DNA of 64,000 nucleotides from Styela clava. Taxonomy: Eukaryota > Chordata > Ascidiacea > Stolidobranchia > Styelidae. The DNA lies in the NCBI RefSeq assembly GCF_964204865.1, contig NC_135258.1, positions 17,400,916 to 17,464,915 on the forward strand. Reading direction: 5' to 3'. Shown here in pieces: positions 61,501-64,000 of this stretch. Every line of letters begins with the position of its first letter. Position 1 is the first letter of the stretch. A model generated the notes under the pieces. That model did no database searches. It saw only the letters and a list, made by a program, of their open reading frames with translations, and was not told the DNA's origin. Made by a program: the position numbers and the translations under genes.

Positions 61501-64000
61501 TTCTTTACATTCAGCGAAAGAATATGAAATACGCAATCTTAGAACGAAGCGAGCTCGAAAGCTTGCAAGGAATTTCAAAGACGGTGAATTATTGAGCTTC
61601 GCTGCAATATTAAATGGAAGTGTCGATGTTGCCAAAATCTCGGGAGAACGTGAAGAATTAGTCGTCAATTTAACAGAAATTACAGGTTGGACTTTTTTTT
61701 ATATCGAGATGGGAAATTTAAATTCTATAATGTTTTGTTTAATTGTAATTTAATTTATTCGATAACAAAAAAATGGAAGTATGAAAGAGATTTTCATCGA
61801 AAACACATATGATCAACTCAGAAATCCGAAGCTTTGTTTGTCTTTAATATATTTCTAACGTAAAGGTGACGCATTACTTTTAAATTTTTTTTTTTTACAA
61901 ATATTTGACACACATTAGGAATTTCAAATTGAAAAATCATTAATGTCGATAAAGCAAAAGTTAAATTTTTTTCTCCCAATCAGGTTGCCCACCACATGCT
62001 GCACTGGACCTAATAATTCTCCTACCTCGCCGAATACTTTCTCCGAGTTCCACATCACGAATCGAAAAAGAATCAACTTTGGATTTATTCAGAACTTTAT
62101 TTTCCATCTTCAAAATCAGTAAGTAAAGACTCAAACTAAGACTTGCACCTACCATGATTATTAAGCCTAAGACAGTAAACCCCATGAATGTGAAAATTTC
62201 TACACTTGAAAAATATCTTCGGGCTGAACCTCGTCCAACTCAGATTGATTTCTTTTACTTGAGCTTTTTGCTTTAAGTGAATTTAATGGGAATTAATAAA
62301 TAATTTGTCCGACAGGTACATATGAAGTACAAGTGAGCGTTGTTGCTATACAAGATCAACTTGGGAGAGTTCTTCTGCGTGATTCTACTAGTGCCAATGA
62401 AGTTCTGAACAGTATTAGGCAGGGATTAGAACAAGACAACAGACTCAGACAGGAAGTCAGATACCGTAAGTAAAAACATATATATTGCTATGAACAAAGC
62501 CGTAATATACCAACGAGTGAAGCACATGTTTTTGTGCTTTACCGTAACTAAAGATCGTTCATTGTTTCCATTCGATATACTTTCTAAATATCTAACCCTG
62601 TTTACCCTTCTGAATATCTAACCTTGTTTCCATTCGATATACTTTCTAAGTATCTAACCCAGTCTATCTTTTTAAATATCTAACCCTGTTTATTTCAGAT
62701 GACACTGTAAAAATATTAGAAGATATGAAATCAAGGGGAAGATCGATCACACCAAAAATTTTATTATCTATATTGACGGAAGAAGATATGGAAGAGTTGA
62801 TAACATATGAAAACACCACTGATATGTTCAAAATTATCGTTGGTGTTGGAATTGCAAATGAAAGGTAATTTTTGTACATCTGCAATGATAATTTTAATCA
62901 TTTTTAGGTTTGCAGTGTAATAAATTGCGCAAGAATTACAGTCAAAGCTAAATGTACTTGATGAAGTTATTTAGAGTCGGTTTTGCCGGTGAGTGATGTT
63001 AGTTAATCCAGCGACCGCACAAGCAGTCACGAACACCTTGCGCGACATGACATGACGTTCTGCGGAGCAATGTGGAGAGATTTCGAAAATCAATTTAACA
63101 AGGGGAGGAATTGGTGCATATATGACTCAAATTAAAATATTGAGATAATTCTTTATACAGTATCCACCATAGGTAACTGATCTCTTGTATGTTTGTTCCA
63201 TTTTAAAACTGCAGTGCTGCGTTTAGTTCATCAACTTGCGCCATTTTCATTGTGTTGATTCCTTCATCTATAAGCCAAGCAATTAGAAAATCGAAATCAG
63301 TATTTTTATTCTTTTGATTTACAGCTGCTGTTTTGAGTTGGTAGGTAAAATATTTATTTTTCAACAGTGACGTTCGCGCCGTAGTTTCAGATCCGCCATG
63401 TGAAAATGCAATATTTGCTTCAACGTGGAAAAACTTGAATGAAACGTATCGTGAAGTCGCATCTCAGCTGTGTTATGCAAGAAATGATGAATATCAGGTC
63501 AGATCCTATCGAAATTAAAAAACAATTTTTTTAATGAAAGTAGTAATAATAACTTCTCATTAAAGAATTTTATAAATAATTATAACGGATAAATTGCTAA
63601 GAACAGCACATATCAATACTGTTACTAATAATCTATTACGAGAATTATCTGGAATCAAATATACTTGCTAGGATTTTATTCAAAATTTTCAATCATGTCG
63701 CATCTGATTTGTTGTAGGGCAAAAATCTGACACTATTAGAAAAGTTGTTTCCGTATTTTCAGGCTTGGGGCATTGTTGCTGTTGACGAAGGAGGTTTACG
63801 CAGTGAGCCTAGCAATATTGTATCAAACATAATTCACAACCATCGGAAATTGGTTGATTGTCCACCAGAGCCAGAATTAGTAAGTATATTCGAAATAATA
63901 ATTTTAGATTTAGCTAACACTTGTGACACTCAGACAACTATGGTATCAGTCATGCTTTTCAACGCCCATCTCTATCGTTACAGCCTCAACCCAGCGTTGC
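46529..64000 (+). CDS. CLCA-family protein with vWA and split C-type lectin domain, 3'-truncated by the window
   Basis: Secreted or cell-surface protein of the calcium-activated chloride channel regulator family. Exons: 46529-46538, 46994-47135, 49238-49351, 49696-49845, 50139-50449, 51628-51799, 52204-52322, 52548-52668, 53166-53300, 53413-53504, 53926-54074, 54227-54401, 54816-54952, 55351-55482, 56275-56458, 56860-57047, 57444-57580, 57692-57826, 58280-58463, 58556-58740, 59109-59247, 59872-60015, 60276-60402, 60873-60989, 61515-61685, 62316-62465, 62699-62864, 63368-63497, 63763-63879 and 63984 onward. All boundaries are GT-AG and the phases agree throughout (1,411 codons before the last exon). 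Order: signal peptide, CLCA N-terminal domain, vWA, beta-sandwich, C-type lectin, FN3-like. The first 10-base exon is the least certain; Met12 (47014) is an alternative start. Confidence 0.9.
46994..47135 (+). CDS. CLCA-like exon with signal peptide
   Basis: The exon encodes a hydrophobic stretch (IIRIVTLIMSCAVLKSVFA) followed by polar residues, a classic secretory signal. The acceptor TTTTTTCAG lies 20 bases before the internal ATG at 47014, so this could also be a spliced-leader acceptor with translation starting there. Joining to the upstream ATG AAA ACA G is equally in frame. Confidence 0.75.
49238..52668 (+). CDS. CLCA N-terminal domain exons (six exons), degenerate metalloprotease motif
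   Basis: These exons carry the family start YEGLVVVVGDDI, the VSVLLPRSW strand, the PYVIKP...CG...YLRLTPEF block and WAKLRWGVYDE. Further features are a Cys-containing segment (FCDTVEES, LHCQGKSVWEVI) and PPPIEFSLL leading into vWA. In characterised CLCA proteins the equivalent of residues 202-206 is an HExxH zinc site used for self-cleavage. Here it reads Arg202-Gln-Trp-Ala-Lys206, so both histidines and the glutamate are missing while the surrounding LRWGVYDE is kept. Autocleavage by this route is therefore not expected. Confidence 0.88.
51988..52130 (+). repeat. tRNA-derived SINE-like sequence in CLCA intron
   Basis: It has an A-box-like TGGCCTAGTATGG and a B-box-like GTTCAATTCC about 49 bases apart, with short complementary ends (GTGCATG and CATGCCCAC). 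The tail contains GTAATAAATTAAG, which recurs near 58892 and 62920. It is probably a SINE head or a decayed tRNA, not a functional tRNA gene. Confidence 0.4.
53166..54401 (+). CDS. vWA domain exons
   Basis: Four exons encode a von Willebrand A domain with a complete MIDAS metal site. DxSxS appears as Asp387-Ile-Ser-Ser-Ser391, the Thr as GTSIGSG in the third exon, and the Asp as LSDGKEH. The domain ends with VIDFGVRVTTIAFG and a LAEVTGGSAYFAS helix-strand pair as in other CLCAs. Divalent-cation-dependent partner binding is expected; in vertebrate CLCA1 this domain engages TMEM16A, which is knowledge of the family and not shown here. Confidence 0.9.
54816..57826 (+). CDS. CLCA beta-sandwich exons and basic linker
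   Basis: Six exons. The first four cover the post-vWA beta-rich region, including RETRITVLYTD, GTWTLLLKN and the hallmark LKDDGRGADVIANDGIYSGYF. The last two encode a linker with a strongly basic KSRKRRS stretch (57692 onward) that resembles a furin-type cleavage site. They end in VVCPDG, the first cysteine of the lectin domain. Confidence 0.85.
58280..58463 (+). CDS. C-type lectin domain, N-terminal half
   Basis: The exon encodes DSCYKFV, a helix with FTDASKFC, GGYLAHVNSNQE and WFGGIHQ, the conserved first half of a C-type lectin fold. It ends in phase 0, which matches directly with the second half at 60276. In the predicted full transcript three more exons lie between. Confidence 0.88.
58556..60015 (+). 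CDS. Three in-frame exons inserted in the lectin domain
   Basis: Exons 58556-58740, 59109-59247 and 59872-60015 add 156 residues between the two halves of the lectin domain. The first carries a dibasic KRIKRG site and then acidic, helical sequence. The second continues the helical region. The third is rich in Ser, Thr and Pro (TPPSSSGDSSEPSTG), resembling an O-glycosylated stalk. I do not recognise the segment. Because the block starts and ends in phase 0, it could be included or skipped as an alternative cassette. Confidence 0.7.
60276..60402 (+). CDS. C-type lectin domain, C-terminal half
   Basis: It encodes CSWFNDGKVV, then CNRDKAFFCERP, the terminal cysteine pair and strand of the lectin fold. 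The EPN/QPD-type calcium and sugar motif is not evident, so classical mannose or galactose binding is not supported. Confidence 0.85.
60873..63879 (+). CDS. C-terminal FN3-like domain exons with inserted helical segment
   Basis: The first exon reads FEPSRITDLKVKV...VRLVWTATGDD, the start of the CLCA FN3-like domain. The exon at 61515 continues with YEIRNL, and the exon at 63763 supplies the closing strand AWGIVAVDEGGLRSEPSNI. The exons at 62316, 62699 and 63368 lie between and carry about 150 residues of mainly helical sequence (LNSIRQGLEQDNRLRQEV, ILLSILTEEDMEELI) that is not part of a normal FN3 fold. The last partial exon at 63984 begins PQPSVA. Confidence 0.78.
61144..61340. repeat. Inverted-repeat MITE in CLCA intron
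   Basis: Imperfect inverted repeats built from GCGGCGAAATTTTCTGC bound about 195 bp. A single copy was seen in the window. Confidence 0.5.
62564..62690. repeat. Intronic tandem repeat, 61-bp period
   Basis: Two imperfect units starting GTTTCCATTCGATATACTTT, each with an internal half-repeat ATATCTAACC. It ends next to the splice acceptor at 62698, so it lies in the polypyrimidine/branch region of that intron. Confidence 0.7.

Overview
The window is eukaryotic nuclear DNA. It is AT-rich, its genes carry GT-AG introns of about 100 to 2,100 bases, and it is dense in transposable elements. The gene set is a secreted CLCA-type protein with a C-type lectin domain, a type-B carboxylesterase and TREX exonucleases. 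In the carboxylesterase, and possibly the CLCA-type gene, an AG acceptor lies just upstream of a possible start codon, as expected if a spliced leader is added in trans. Together these point to an invertebrate chordate, most likely an ascidian of the Ciona type. The organism is an inference; no species-specific marker was seen.

Layout. (1) 1-3062, minus strand: the 5' part of a carboxylesterase/cholinesterase-like gene, four exons, running off the left edge. (2) 3063-12200: no recognisable gene, but a 1-kb palindrome, small inverted-repeat transposons and a tandem duplication. (3) 12200-40700: a segmentally duplicated block built around an intronless TREX-like 3'-5' exonuclease. Two copies are intact (13868-15286 and 20450-21874). 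One is a pseudogene (36885-38324), one an inverted fragment (17189-17522), and two are 3' fragments (27846-27975 and 28085-28362). Four large insertions cut this block: a Ty3/Gypsy LTR retrotransposon (22888-27799, target duplication GTTAC), a CACTG-ended DNA element (29043-31647), a hAT element with a broken transposase (32546-35936, target duplication GTTAAAAG) and the 3' end of a LINE (about 38325-39645). (4) 40700-46400: no gene; it holds a palindromic hAT-type MITE, a longer relative and a 1.3-kb foldback element (43538-44850). (5) 46425-64000, plus strand: a CLCA-family gene, 30 exons in perfect phase, running off the right edge.

Main points. The TREX proteins appear to be internal tandem duplications: a degenerate exonuclease domain lacking most catalytic residues is fused ahead of a domain with the full catalytic set. 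The CLCA protein keeps a complete vWA MIDAS but has lost the HExxH metalloprotease signature (RQWAK instead). Its C-type lectin domain is split by 156 in-frame residues encoded by three extra exons. A foldback element family with 6-bp target duplications is present twice, once inserted just after codon 3 of the hAT transposase. A 0.2-kb MITE family with 9-bp target duplications is present three times.
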